Part shown: positions 34,782 to 42,559 of the stretch, in pieces
Position numbering within the stretch: the stretch's first letter is position 1
Layout: every line of letters starts with the position of its first letter
DNA from: Algoriphagus sediminis
GTDB lineage: Bacteria; Bacteroidota; Bacteroidia; Cytophagales; Cyclobacteriaceae
DNA length: 64,000 nt
Assembly (NCBI RefSeq): GCF_030403435.1
Contig: NZ_JAUEPH010000002.1
Coordinates: 558,001 to 622,000, forward strand
Direction: 5' to 3'
Made by a program: the position numbers and the translations under genes
The notes under the pieces: generated by a model
Databases searched by the model: none
The model's input: only the letters and a program-made list of their open reading frames with translations
Told to the model about the DNA's origin: nothing

Positions 34782-35798
34782 TTAAATTGCCTCATAGAGG
34801 CTATCTAGTCTGGTTTGGGTTTTTCTGCGAAGTTTATTGAAAAACTGCCTTCTATCCTTTTCTCCAGTTTTGCTGATAAGGGTGGATTTTTTAATGAGGT
34901 TTTCCAAATTTCTGAACATTCCCTCATTGAATGATGGGTCAGAGGTTCCCATGAAATAGATCACACTGTAATTCAGGTAGGTAACCTTGGTGTCATTGAG
35001 TTGGACAAAAAATGTGTTGTCACCGAGGACAAAATCATTTACATAGAAATTGTAATCTGCGGAATCTGAATCCGGTAAAGTACCCGGCATAAACTTCTTT
35101 CCATATTCAGCCATTTTTTCCAAATGATCAACCACCTGAATCACGCATTCGTAGAGTTTGGCTGTATCTTTTGAACTACTCATAATGCCCATTTCATGAT
35201 ATAGATCTATCTGCCTCAAGGTGGTGTTCATGCCCTCAAGATTCCAGATTTCCGTGGTGGGTATTTTAGTTGACGTTCTTAAAATCTTCTGCTTAACCTG
35301 CTCTAAATGAGCATAATCCTGATTTGATACTGAGAATCTCTTGTCCTTTAGATTGTCATTGAATAGAATGGATTTTTGCCAAAAGAAAAACTTAAATGCT
35401 GCCAATTCGGGATAATAATAATGATACCACGGAGGCATATCCTTAAGTAGAAAATAGATATGTTTTTCATTAAAACTTGAAACCATTTCTAGTTGGGCTA
35501 GCACATCTTCCATCCAACTTTTGAAATTGCCTTGATCGTTAAAGTCATTTTGATTGGCATGAAAAAGCACCGTATCGCTTTGATTGCCAAATACCTGATC
35601 TAAAGAGATATTGAACTTATTGCTTAGTAAAACTAATTCTGAGAAGTCCAGGAGTTTTTGTCCACGAATTCTTCTATAAGCACTGTCAATACTTATATCT
35701 AATGTTTCGGAAACTACATCGACTATAGAAGCATATGAGGGTATGGCAGTTTTCAAGCTTTCAAAAAATGCCACCTGTGTTAAGTTATGAGTACTCAT
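34782..35798 (-). CDS. BetR-like helix-turn-helix regulator
   Basis: A 338-residue protein with an N-terminal BetR/XRE-like DNA-binding domain at about residues 24-70 (VVSETLDISIDSAYRRIRGQ, then LLSNKFNISLDQVFG). A long helical C-terminal domain, rich in Tyr/Trp/Phe (MPPWYHYYYPELAAFKFFFW), probably binds a ligand or a partner. No receiver or known sensor domain is visible. Its start codon lies inside a 12-bp palindrome and another dyad lies 6 bases upstream, so autoregulation is plausible. The upstream hydroxylase/lipoprotein gene, 107 bases away, may be a target (inference). Confidence 0.7.
   Translation of the reverse strand: MSTHNLTQVAFFESLKTAIPSYASIVDVVSETLDISIDSAYRRIRGQKLLDFSELVLLSNKFNISLDQVFGNQSDTVLFHANQNDFNDQGNFKSWMEDVLAQLEMVSSFNEKHIYFLLKDMPPWYHYYYPELAAFKFFFWQKSILFNDNLKDKRFSVSNQDYAHLEQVKQKILRTSTKIPTTEIWNLEGMNTTLRQIDLYHEMGIMSSSKDTAKLYECVIQVVDHLEKMAEYGKKFMPGTLPDSDSADYNFYVNDFVLGDNTFFVQLNDTKVTYLNYSVIYFMGTSDPSFNEGMFRNLENLIKKSTLISKTGEKDRRQFFNKLRRKTQTRLDSLYEAI
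35787..35798. promoter_or_regulatory. 12-bp palindrome over the regulator start codon
   Basis: ATGAGTACTCAT is a perfect palindrome whose minus-strand half is the start of the BetR-like gene. Binding here would block its expression. Confidence 0.35.
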
Positions 35799-35803
35799 GA
35801 TTT

Positions 35804-35816
35804 AGAATAAAATTCT
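35804..35816. promoter_or_regulatory. Dyad AGAAT-AAA-ATTCT upstream of the regulator
   Basis: A perfect 5-3-5 inverted repeat 6 bases before the regulator start, close to the 35787 palindrome. The pair suggests an operator region in the 107-base gap, but both are short and AT-rich. Confidence 0.35.
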
Positions 35817-35905
35817 GTTATGACATGAATAATGAAATAATATATGACTTTTTATTGGATTTGCCTTACACTTAAGCATGATCCATCATTAATCAATTCA
35901 GATTT

Positions 35906-37150
35906 CTAGCGGTTTTTGCCTTGATTAAGATTGAATGAATAGCCGATGGATAATTGTCCAACGCTTCCTCCTGCCAAGATCCTCCCATACTCTATTCTCA
36001 AGGCACTTTTATTCAAGTCTTTTCCGTAAGCCAAACCAAGGTTGGTGGCAAATGATGAACCACAGTCTTCGCATAAATAATTTATCCACTTGGGTGACAC
36101 TGTTAATTCAAGTCTTTCAGGAATTAATGGTTGTGAATAAAAAATAGTTGGATGGATTTCCCAAGTTTCATTAGCCCTACTACCTAGAGCCCTTCCGGCA
36201 GGAATAAAAAATGAAAGACGATTGGGTACAAGAGAAATTTTAGGTCCTATTCCCAGAACGGTTAAATTCTCCCGTTCCTCTGAATTACCATACCAGTTGT
36301 GATCAAGTTTTCCTCTAATATCAACACTTTCAGATAGTCCTACTCCAAAATTAAAACCCAAATGAGAGACTTCATTCCCTGTATTTGTATAGTAAGGGGT
36401 GGCTTCAACTCCCCCTGAACCTAGGGTTCTGGCGCTTTGTAGATCTGAGAATACAGGTACACAAGAGGTACTTAGAAGAAGAAAACCGAAGGCAATTATT
36501 GAAATTTGGCGAGAGACAGCTTGATGTGCTTTTTCAATGTGCGAAGTAGTTTTTTCCTTCGAATAGTAGTGTTTTTTCATCCTTTCAGTGACCACATCAT
36601 TCTTTGGGGGTAAAGTGTTGAATAACCAATCCCAAAAAGTGGTACTGAAGCTGTAGCCGTGATGAGGTCGGGTAGAATGATGAAGGATGTGGGCTCTTTG
36701 AGTGTGAGGGAGTAAATATGACCCGATACGCTGATGTAAAACATAATGAATAAGATTAAACGTCGCGAATCCACTTATAAATCCAGCTGCCAAAGGATAA
36801 GCGCCTCCTTTGTACCAGGCAAAGATTGAACTTACAATTAACGCACTCACTGAAAGAACCCGATGCCAAAATGTTACCTTTAAATGCTGTGGTGATTTGT
36901 GATGCTCAAGATGATTAAAAAGAGTGATCTTCTTTCCAGGGACGATGAGTTCATGCATTAAAAATCGATGCATGCCGTATTCGATAAAAGTCCAGGTAAA
37001 CCATCCTGAAGTAAAAATTAGCACATAACTGAGAATCCGATTTGATTCTAACAAAATCCCTAAACTTAGGATAGATCCAAGAATTAGGAAGGCCTGAAAA
37101 ATGCAAAAGAGTCGGGGAGTTGGGCGTGGGTTAGGTTTTGTGTTTTTCAT
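35906..37150 (-). CDS. Fatty-acid hydroxylase fused to a lipoprotein/beta-barrel-like domain
   Basis: A 414-residue frame with two unrelated halves. Residues 1-190 are a fatty-acid hydroxylase/sterol-desaturase membrane domain with the di-iron histidine clusters HRFLMH, HLEHH, HYVLH and HILHHSTRPHH. From Met191 (MKKHYYSKEK) a second part begins, with a hydrophobic signal-like stretch and lipobox (IIAFGFLLLSTSC), then about 190 residues of beta-strand-rich sequence ending LSIGYSFNLNQG, resembling a small outer-membrane or lipoprotein fold. An inner-membrane enzyme joined to an exported domain is odd. Either it is one fusion protein or the ATG at 36580 starts a separate in-frame lipoprotein. 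No ATG/GTG/TTG lies closer to the signal stretch. Confidence 0.75.
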   Translation of the reverse strand: MKNTKPNPRPTPRLFCIFQAFLILGSILSLGILLESNRILSYVLIFTSGWFTWTFIEYGMHRFLMHELIVPGKKITLFNHLEHHKSPQHLKVTFWHRVLSVSALIVSSIFAWYKGGAYPLAAGFISGFATFNLIHYVLHQRIGSYLLPHTQRAHILHHSTRPHHGYSFSTTFWDWLFNTLPPKNDVVTERMKKHYYSKEKTTSHIEKAHQAVSRQISIIAFGFLLLSTSCVPVFSDLQSARTLGSGGVEATPYYTNTGNEVSHLGFNFGVGLSESVDIRGKLDHNWYGNSEERENLTVLGIGPKISLVPNRLSFFIPAGRALGSRANETWEIHPTIFYSQPLIPERLELTVSPKWINYLCEDCGSSFATNLGLAYGKDLNKSALRIEYGRILAGGSVGQLSIGYSFNLNQGKNR

Positions 37151-37159
37151 AGCTTTTTT

Positions 37160-37191
37160 AACTCAAGCTATGAGAAAGAGAATTTTGAGTT
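37160..37191. repeat. Inverted repeat in the leader of the hydroxylase fusion gene
   Basis: AACTCAA and TTGAGTT form a 7-bp stem with an 18-base loop about 10 bases upstream of the ATG at 37150, flanked by T runs on both outer sides. It may be a leader hairpin. The remaining gap to 37336 is AT-rich with nothing else recognisable. Confidence 0.3.
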
Positions 37192-37336
37192 TTTTACTGT
37201 ATGAAAAAGCCAAGAGGTGATTTTAACAAAAAATGCAAAAAGTGATCTTCAGGAATAAAAATCTCGTCTCAATTTGAAAAATCTAATAATTGTCCTGTTG
37301 GGGTTTTGCAGAAATTAATAATGGGCATCAGAAACC

Positions 37337-37362
37337 AAAAAAAGCGGCATGAGCCGCTTTTT
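37337..37362 (-). terminator. Intrinsic terminator after ferritin
   Basis: GCGGC/GCCGC with loop ATGA, extended by A/T pairs to AAAAGCGGC...GCCGCTTTT. The A run on the plus strand gives a T-tract for leftward transcription from ferritin, whose stop is at 37381. Confidence 0.85.
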
Positions 37363-37380
37363 CAATAGTTGTCAGTTTGA

Positions 37381-37932
37381 TTATTCCGCTCCAGACTTGC
37401 TGATGGCCTGATCATGGAGTTTTCCTAGTTCCTGATCTATGGTCCAAAGTCCAACTCCTTCTTCTCCAATGATATCGAATAATTCTAGAGCTCTTCGGGA
37501 CATAGTTTCTTCTTCTCTTTGTTCAGTCACATACCACTGCATGAAACTGAATGTTGCGAAGTCTTTGGCGCCAAAAGAGTGCTCCACAATGGAATTGATT
37601 GACTTGGTGACTTTAATTTCATGCTCAAGGATCAATTCGAAAACCTCACGAAGTGAATTAAAATTATGTCGGATTCCTGTGATTTCCGGTTGAATAGCAT
37701 GTCCACCTGCCTCATTCACGTAGTGAAAAAGTTTCATCATATGCATTCTTTCCTCATCGGCATGAGTGTATAGATATTTAGCAGCATTCGCGTAGCCCAT
37801 CATATCACACCAGGAAGCCATAGAAAGATAGTATGCGGATGATGTACCTTCCATTTCAATTTGCTTATTCAGTAACTCTTCCGTTTCCGAAAGCAAGGAT
37901 CTCTGTAGGGTTACTATTTCTTTTTCTCTCAT
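37381..37932 (-). CDS. ftnA: Ferritin
   Basis: A 183-residue non-haem bacterial ferritin that oxidises and stores iron in a 24-subunit shell. Ferroxidase ligands fit EMEGTSSAYYL, HADEERMHMMKLF and the later helix SFMQWYVTEQREEE. I chose the ATG at 37932 (MREKEIVTLQ); the frame extends 7 codons upstream to a TTG. It is a single leftward gene with a terminator, divergent from the DinB operon. The 149-base intergenic region has two dyads that could bind an iron or redox regulator. A near-consensus TATAATTG (minus strand) lies just before the gene. Confidence 0.93.
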   Translation of the reverse strand: MREKEIVTLQRSLLSETEELLNKQIEMEGTSSAYYLSMASWCDMMGYANAAKYLYTHADEERMHMMKLFHYVNEAGGHAIQPEITGIRHNFNSLREVFELILEHEIKVTKSINSIVEHSFGAKDFATFSFMQWYVTEQREEETMSRRALELFDIIGEEGVGLWTIDQELGKLHDQAISKSGAE

Positions 37933-37954
37933 AGTTTCAGATTTTAAACACAAT

Positions 37955-38002
37955 TATAACCAATAAAGTAGCCCTCTGGTTCTTATCTGCTGGTTGGTTA
38001 TA
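37955..38002. repeat. Inverted repeat TATAACCAA ... TTGGTTATA
   Basis: Two perfect 9-base complementary arms separated by 30 bases, in the ferritin/DinB intergenic region close to the ferritin start. They could be paired regulator half-sites or a long hairpin. Confidence 0.4.
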
Positions 38003-38013
38003 GAATTTAGAAT

Positions 38014-38030
38014 TGGTTTAATTTAAACCA
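38014..38030. promoter_or_regulatory. 8-1-8 palindrome, operator candidate
   Basis: TGGTTTAA-T-TTAAACCA is a perfect 17-base dyad, 51 bases before the DinB gene ATG and 81 bases before the ferritin ATG. Its TGGTTTA arm partly repeats the TTGGTTATA arm 12 bases to the left, hinting at two sites for one protein. Confidence 0.45.
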
Positions 38031-38081
38031 TAAAGCTGGATTTATTTTTTTTCCTACTTTCAAAAAACTAAATCAGAACTC

Positions 38082-38597
38082 ATGAAAACCTTAGATTTTC
38101 CCCAGGAGGGAGACCATCCAAAATATTTTGATAAATATCTCAATTATGTCAAAGGGCAAGAATTCCTTGGCTTGATGAATAAGCAAGTTAAGGAAATTGA
38201 AAAGCTATTTGAGTCGAAAGATGAGGCCTGGGCGGTTTCTGGCTATGCCAAGGGGAAATGGAGCCCAAAGGAAGTTTTGGGGCATATCACGGATTCTGAG
38301 AGGATATTTGCCTATCGGGCACTTTCCATATCACGAGGTGAGAAAGCAGATTTACCGGGCTATGATCAGGATCCGTATGTTCAAGGCGCAGGTTTTAATT
38401 CACTTGATTCAAAAGATCTATTGAGTGATTTTAAAATCAACCGAATTGCTATTTTGTCTTTACTAAGGACTTTGGATGAAAAATCCTTGAGGCAAAAAGG
38501 CAAGGCGAATGGGAGTGATATTATTGTGAATTCGCTCTTTTGGATTATCCCGGCTCATTTTGCGCATCACTTTCAAGTTTTAAAGGAGAAATATTAA
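38082..38597 (+). CDS. DinB family protein
   Basis: A 171-residue four-helix-bundle protein of the DinB/YfiT type. Metal-ligand His residues are in LGHITDSERIFAYR and AHFAHHFQVLKEKY; SPKEVLGHI is typical. These proteins are mostly uncharacterised, some being thiol S-transferases. It is the first gene of a rightward run with phzF-like (0 bases apart) and K+ channel (3 bases) genes. Confidence 0.88.
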   Translation: MKTLDFPQEGDHPKYFDKYLNYVKGQEFLGLMNKQVKEIEKLFESKDEAWAVSGYAKGKWSPKEVLGHITDSERIFAYRALSISRGEKADLPGYDQDPYVQGAGFNSLDSKDLLSDFKINRIAILSLLRTLDEKSLRQKGKANGSDIIVNSLFWIIPAHFAHHFQVLKEKY

Positions 38598-39392
38598 ATG
38601 AAAATTTCTATCGCAACCGTTGACTCATTCACTTCGCAAGCTTTTTCAGGTAATCCGGCTGGAGTTGTTCTTTTGGAAGAAGAGTTATCACCCGATCAGA
38701 TGCAATCCATTGCCATGGAAATGAATCTGAGTGAAACTGCTTTTGTGCAGAAAACAGATAAGCCTAATCAATTTAACCTAAGGTGGTTCACACCCACTTT
38801 AGAAATTGATTTATGTGGACATGCCACCCTGGCGAGTGCTTTTTGGATGCTAAGGTCAGGATGGGCTAGAGAAGGAGAAAGGATGCATTTTTCTACTAAA
38901 AGTGGGGAGTTAATAGTTAGAAGTATTGGCGAAAAGCTAGAAATGAATTTTCCTTTGATCCCAACAAAACATAAATCTCACCCGCACTTTTCACATGAAT
39001 TCATGGGCTCAGCAGTTGTAAATTCTGCTGAGTTGAAGAAAAACTGGATACTTGAGTTGGGATCGGCGAAAGAAGTCCAGGAATGTGAGCCAGACTTTCT
39101 GGAAATAGCTAAGCATAGTGAGGAGGGTATTATTATTACTGCACAAGGTGTCAAAGGATATGATATTTATTCACGTTTTTTTGGACCGAATGTAGGTGTT
39201 CCTGAAGATCCAGTTACAGGTTTTGCTCATTGTGCCTTGATGGATTATTGGAGTAAAAAGACAGGTAAAACTCTGCTAAAAGCTTTTCAGGCGAGCAAAA
39301 GAGGAGGGGAGATGGAAATAGAGAAGGTAGAGGATAGAGTTATGATTCGAGGGAAGGCAGTTGGAGTAATGCAGGGAATTATGGAATTTTAA
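38598..39392 (+). CDS. PhzF family isomerase/epimerase-like protein
   Basis: A 264-residue protein of the PhzF fold (two diaminopimelate-epimerase-like halves). Signatures are VDSFTSQAFSGNPAGVVLL, the catalytic Glu in MNLSETAFVQ, EIDLCGHATLASAFWML and GPNVGVPEDPVTGFAHCAL. Phenazine genes are absent, so a role other than phenazine synthesis is likely. It starts directly after the DinB stop. Confidence 0.92.
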   Translation: MKISIATVDSFTSQAFSGNPAGVVLLEEELSPDQMQSIAMEMNLSETAFVQKTDKPNQFNLRWFTPTLEIDLCGHATLASAFWMLRSGWAREGERMHFSTKSGELIVRSIGEKLEMNFPLIPTKHKSHPHFSHEFMGSAVVNSAELKKNWILELGSAKEVQECEPDFLEIAKHSEEGIIITAQGVKGYDIYSRFFGPNVGVPEDPVTGFAHCALMDYWSKKTGKTLLKAFQASKRGGEMEIEKVEDRVMIRGKAVGVMQGIMEF

Positions 39393-39395
39393 GTT

Positions 39396-40103
39396 ATGCC
39401 AGATTTATCAAAAGCTAAAAGGTATAGGAGGCCACATGTAAGAAAGGTTTTTCACAGGTTCACCAGTTATTGGTTGACTGATGCGAGTTTTGTTTTACTT
39501 TTTTTTATCCTTTTATTTTTAGTTTTTGTACTACCTATACTTATTGAGTACGAGTCTATAGGCCCTATTTTGGTAAGTTCTACATTCTTGTTCTTGTTTT
39601 TTACAGGAATTTGGTCCTCCCGAGAACCTGCATTGATCTATCTGACGACCACACTTTTTTTATGTCAAGTGATTTTAAGGATCATTCGTTTTGGACCTAC
39701 TTCTGCCGAATATTATAATGTGGAACTTATGGTCGGTTTGGCAAATATGGCCGTATTTATTGTTGTGAATTTCAGGCTTTTATTCAGAGATAATGAAGTA
39801 AATCTTTACAGGGTATTTGGAGCTGTCAATGTTTATCTTTTGATGGCTGTGTTGGGTGCCTACGTTTTTGAATTGATCCATATTTATCTGGGATCGTCTA
39901 TTGAAGGATCGCGACCGTTAACTGGCACTGAATTAGATTTTCCAGAATATGTTTATTTCAGTCTCGTTTCACTTACTACGGTAGGTTATGGGGATATAGT
40001 GGCAGTGAATATTATGGCTAAAATGTTTGCCGTATTTTTATCCACCATTGGAATACTTTATCCTGCAGTGGTGATAGCCAAATTGGTTTCCAGCAGTAAG
40101 TAA
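39396..40103 (+). CDS. Two-pore-type potassium channel-like protein
   Basis: A 235-residue inner-membrane protein with about six predicted helices. The selectivity filter LTTVGYGDIV sits before the last helix (FAVFLSTIGILYPAVVIAKLV), so it is a K+ channel pore. No RCK or cyclic-nucleotide domain follows; the last helix is nearly the end, unlike most bacterial channels. The first part (FVLLFFILLFLVFVLPILI) has no clear voltage-sensor arginine row. It is last in the DinB-PhzF run, 3 bases after PhzF. Confidence 0.88.
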   Translation: MPDLSKAKRYRRPHVRKVFHRFTSYWLTDASFVLLFFILLFLVFVLPILIEYESIGPILVSSTFLFLFFTGIWSSREPALIYLTTTLFLCQVILRIIRFGPTSAEYYNVELMVGLANMAVFIVVNFRLLFRDNEVNLYRVFGAVNVYLLMAVLGAYVFELIHIYLGSSIEGSRPLTGTELDFPEYVYFSLVSLTTVGYGDIVAVNIMAKMFAVFLSTIGILYPAVVIAKLVSSSK

Positions 40104-40138
40104 TTCCTTAATCCACCTGTGTAAATCTCCTGTTTTGT

Positions 40139-40152
40139 TCTGATTCGTCAGA
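40139..40152. repeat. Palindrome TCTGA-TTCG-TCAGA
   Basis: A perfect 5-bp stem with TTCG loop, 35 bases after the K+ channel stop and 29 before the S10 gene. It shares its full 14-base sequence with the core of the 25922 stem-loop. It may be a weak terminator. Confidence 0.4.
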
Positions 40153-40180
40153 CTAGTTTTAAGTTGATAATTATAATACT

Positions 40181-41659
40181 ATGAGAAAAACTTTATTTCT
40201 AATCACCGGATTAATAGTTTGTCATCTTTCTACTGCCCAGGTCGAAAGAGCTTTGGAGCCTGAGTCCAAAGTCCAAACAAGTCATTCTGTTATGATTAAA
40301 GGTCAAACGGTTCCTTACACAGCTACTGCAGGTACGCAACCCGTATGGGATGAAGATGGTAAACCAATGGCTTCGCTTTTTTACACTTACTATGAGCGAT
40401 CTGATATTTCAGATAAGGAAAGTCGTCCCTTGGTTATTTCATTTAATGGTGGACCCGGTTCTGCTTCAATTTGGATGCATTTGGCCTATACCGGCCCAAA
40501 GCTTTTGAAAATAGATGATGAAGGCTATCCCATTCAGCCATACGGAGTAAAGGATAATCCTCATTCCATCCTAGATGTTGCTGACATTGTCTATGTAGAT
40601 CCAGTGAATACAGGCTATTCCAGAATTTTAAATAAAGAGGTGGATCGATCTACTTTCTTTGGGATTAACTCCGATATAAGGTATTTGGCAGATTGGGTGA
40701 ATACTTTCGTTACCCGTCATAACCGATGGGCCTCACCGAAATACCTGATCGGGGAAAGCTACGGTACCACTCGGGTTGCTGGTTTGGTTTCACAACTTCA
40801 AAATTCGCATTGGATGTATTTCAATGGAGTGATATTAGTTTCTCCTACAGATATGGGGATCGAGCGTGGAGGTCCAGTGAAAATGGCAAATTACCTTCCT
40901 TATTTTACTGCCACCGCCTGGTATCACAAACAATTGCCGCAGGCGCTGCAAAGTAAGGATCTGGATGATATATTACCTGAAGCAGAAGAATTTGCCATCA
41001 ATGAACTCTTACCCGCCATGGTAAAAGGAGGGTACCTTTCCGATACTGAAAGAGATGCTATTGCAGAAAAAATGTCGTACTACTCAGGCATCAGTAAGCA
41101 GGCTATTTTAGACCATAATCTTATGGTTCCAACAAGATTTTTTTGGAAAGAATTGCTGAGGGATGAAGGTTTAACTGTCGGAAGGCTTGATAGCCGCTAT
41201 CGCGGAATAGATAGACAAAATGCAGGAACGGCTTATGATTTCGATCCAGCACTAACTTCCTGGAATCATGCCTTTGCCCCGGCATTTAATATTTACGCTA
41301 AGAATGTATTGGGCTTTGAGACCGATTTGACTTATAATCTTTTTGGACCGGTTCATCCATGGGATAGATCAAATGAGACTACAGGTTACGACTTGGGAAC
41401 TGCGATGAGACAAAATCCATACTTACATGTAATGATACAGTCTGGGTATTTTGATGGAGGGACGGATTACTTTAATGCAAAATATAGCCTCAGACATATA
41501 GACCCAACGGGTAGAATGAGTGACAGAACATCCTTCAAAGGCTACAGAAGTGGGCATATGATGTATCTTAGAGCAGAAGATCTGGAAACTTCGAATCAAG
41601 ACATCAGAGACTTCATTGAAAAGTCTAAAGTGATGCCTGATCAGCCCGCTAAATACTAA
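40181..41659 (+). CDS. S10 serine carboxypeptidase-like protein
   Basis: A 492-residue exported protein (signal LFLITGLIVCHLSTAQ) of peptidase family S10. The oxyanion-hole region VISFNGGPGSASIWMHL, nucleophile IGESYGTTR (Ser193), the Asp in GYFDGGTDYFNAKYS and the His in YRSGHMMYLR form a complete catalytic set. Bacterial S10 homologues remove C-terminal residues, probably in the periplasm. It is a single gene with a strong terminator that overlaps the 3' end of gluQ. Confidence 0.92.
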   Translation: MRKTLFLITGLIVCHLSTAQVERALEPESKVQTSHSVMIKGQTVPYTATAGTQPVWDEDGKPMASLFYTYYERSDISDKESRPLVISFNGGPGSASIWMHLAYTGPKLLKIDDEGYPIQPYGVKDNPHSILDVADIVYVDPVNTGYSRILNKEVDRSTFFGINSDIRYLADWVNTFVTRHNRWASPKYLIGESYGTTRVAGLVSQLQNSHWMYFNGVILVSPTDMGIERGGPVKMANYLPYFTATAWYHKQLPQALQSKDLDDILPEAEEFAINELLPAMVKGGYLSDTERDAIAEKMSYYSGISKQAILDHNLMVPTRFFWKELLRDEGLTVGRLDSRYRGIDRQNAGTAYDFDPALTSWNHAFAPAFNIYAKNVLGFETDLTYNLFGPVHPWDRSNETTGYDLGTAMRQNPYLHVMIQSGYFDGGTDYFNAKYSLRHIDPTGRMSDRTSFKGYRSGHMMYLRAEDLETSNQDIRDFIEKSKVMPDQPAKY

Positions 41660-41672
41660 GATTCAAAAAATG

Positions 41673-41708
41673 AAATGGCCACTCAATTATGGGAGGCCAT
41701 TTTTTTTT
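41673..41708 (+). terminator. Intrinsic terminator overlapping the gluQ 3' end
   Basis: AAATGGCC pairs with GGCCATTT through a longer imperfect stem (ACTC/GGAG, one mismatch and one wobble), and eight T follow. The right arm and T-run are coding for the last codons of gluQ on the other strand (Lys-Lys-Asn-Gly-Leu-Pro). Confidence 0.8.
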
Positions 41709-42544
41709 ATTATTTCACTGGAAAAGTCCTGGAAATTATCCACTTCAGTTTTCCAGTTTAGTGCACTAGAAAGCATAGTATAAACTTGACTTTTTGTTTT
41801 CCCACTTTCTCTCAAATGCTTGATGGATCGGGAGCCTGAAGATTTTGCGAGCTTACCTCCGTTTTCATCAAACAGTAGTTCGTGATGAATGAATTTAATT
41901 TTTCCAAAATTCTCAGATTGATTCAGTGCATTGGCTAATATTTCTTGGGTAGCCGTAGAAGTTAATAAGTCCAATCCCCGGATTACCAAATCCACTTCAA
42001 ATTCCAAATCGTCCATCAGGGAGCAGAGATGATAAGCAGGAAAGCCGTCTTTTTTGAGGATGACAGGGAATGCTTCGGACCGTCCAAAACTCGAGGTAAA
42101 ATCATCCGTTTTGAGTCTTAGTGCAGTATCAGGCTGATCCAGGGGTAATTCTCTTGCTAAGCAAAAACCGTCATACTGACCATCAGGGGTTCTCTTTTTA
42201 ATGGTTTTTCGAGAGCAATCACATGTAAAAAGTTTTTGTGCCGAAATAAGTTGTTCGATGGCTTTACTGTACTTTTTAAGTCTATTCATTTGTGACCAAA
42301 CTTCCTTTAACTCTTTGCTGGTTTTCGGTCCGAAATCATAACCCAAATCCATGAATTCCAGGGTGTCAAAAATATCCTGAATGTATTCAGGCCTAACTCG
42401 CTCTTGATCCATGTCGTCAATTCTGAGGAGAATTTTGGCACCATGGTGGTTAGCCATAGCTTTGGTCACCAAAAAAGAATAAAGATTTCCGAGATGTAGA
42501 TACCCACTGGGAGTTGGTGCAAAACGTGTAACTTTCGAATTCAT
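41687..42544 (-). CDS. gluQ: Glutamyl-Q tRNA(Asp) synthetase-like protein
   Basis: A 285-residue truncated GluRS paralogue that, in E. coli YadB, attaches Glu to queuosine in tRNA-Asp. The class I motif is RFAPTPSGYLHLGN (residues 7-20). The zinc site CDC...QYDGFC is intact (Cys, Cys, Tyr, Cys), which separates GluQ from GluRS, and KLAKSSGSRS replaces KMSKS. The anticodon-binding domain is absent, as expected. Only 15 bases separate its start from the divergent lipoprotein start. Confidence 0.9.
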   Translation of the reverse strand: MNSKVTRFAPTPSGYLHLGNLYSFLVTKAMANHHGAKILLRIDDMDQERVRPEYIQDIFDTLEFMDLGYDFGPKTSKELKEVWSQMNRLKKYSKAIEQLISAQKLFTCDCSRKTIKKRTPDGQYDGFCLARELPLDQPDTALRLKTDDFTSSFGRSEAFPVILKKDGFPAYHLCSLMDDLEFEVDLVIRGLDLLTSTATQEILANALNQSENFGKIKFIHHELLFDENGGKLAKSSGSRSIKHLRESGKTKSQVYTMLSSALNWKTEVDNFQDFSSEIIKKNGLP

Positions 42545-42559
42545 CTAACTCAAAGAAAA

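Noticed and set aside
38598..39392. Phenazine biosynthesis locus
   Set aside because: Only a PhzF-fold protein is present; no other phz gene lies nearby and the fold is widespread outside phenazine pathways.
41701..41708. Eight-T run inside gluQ as a frameshift site
   Set aside because: The frame is intact through it and it is explained as the T-tract of the S10 gene terminator.
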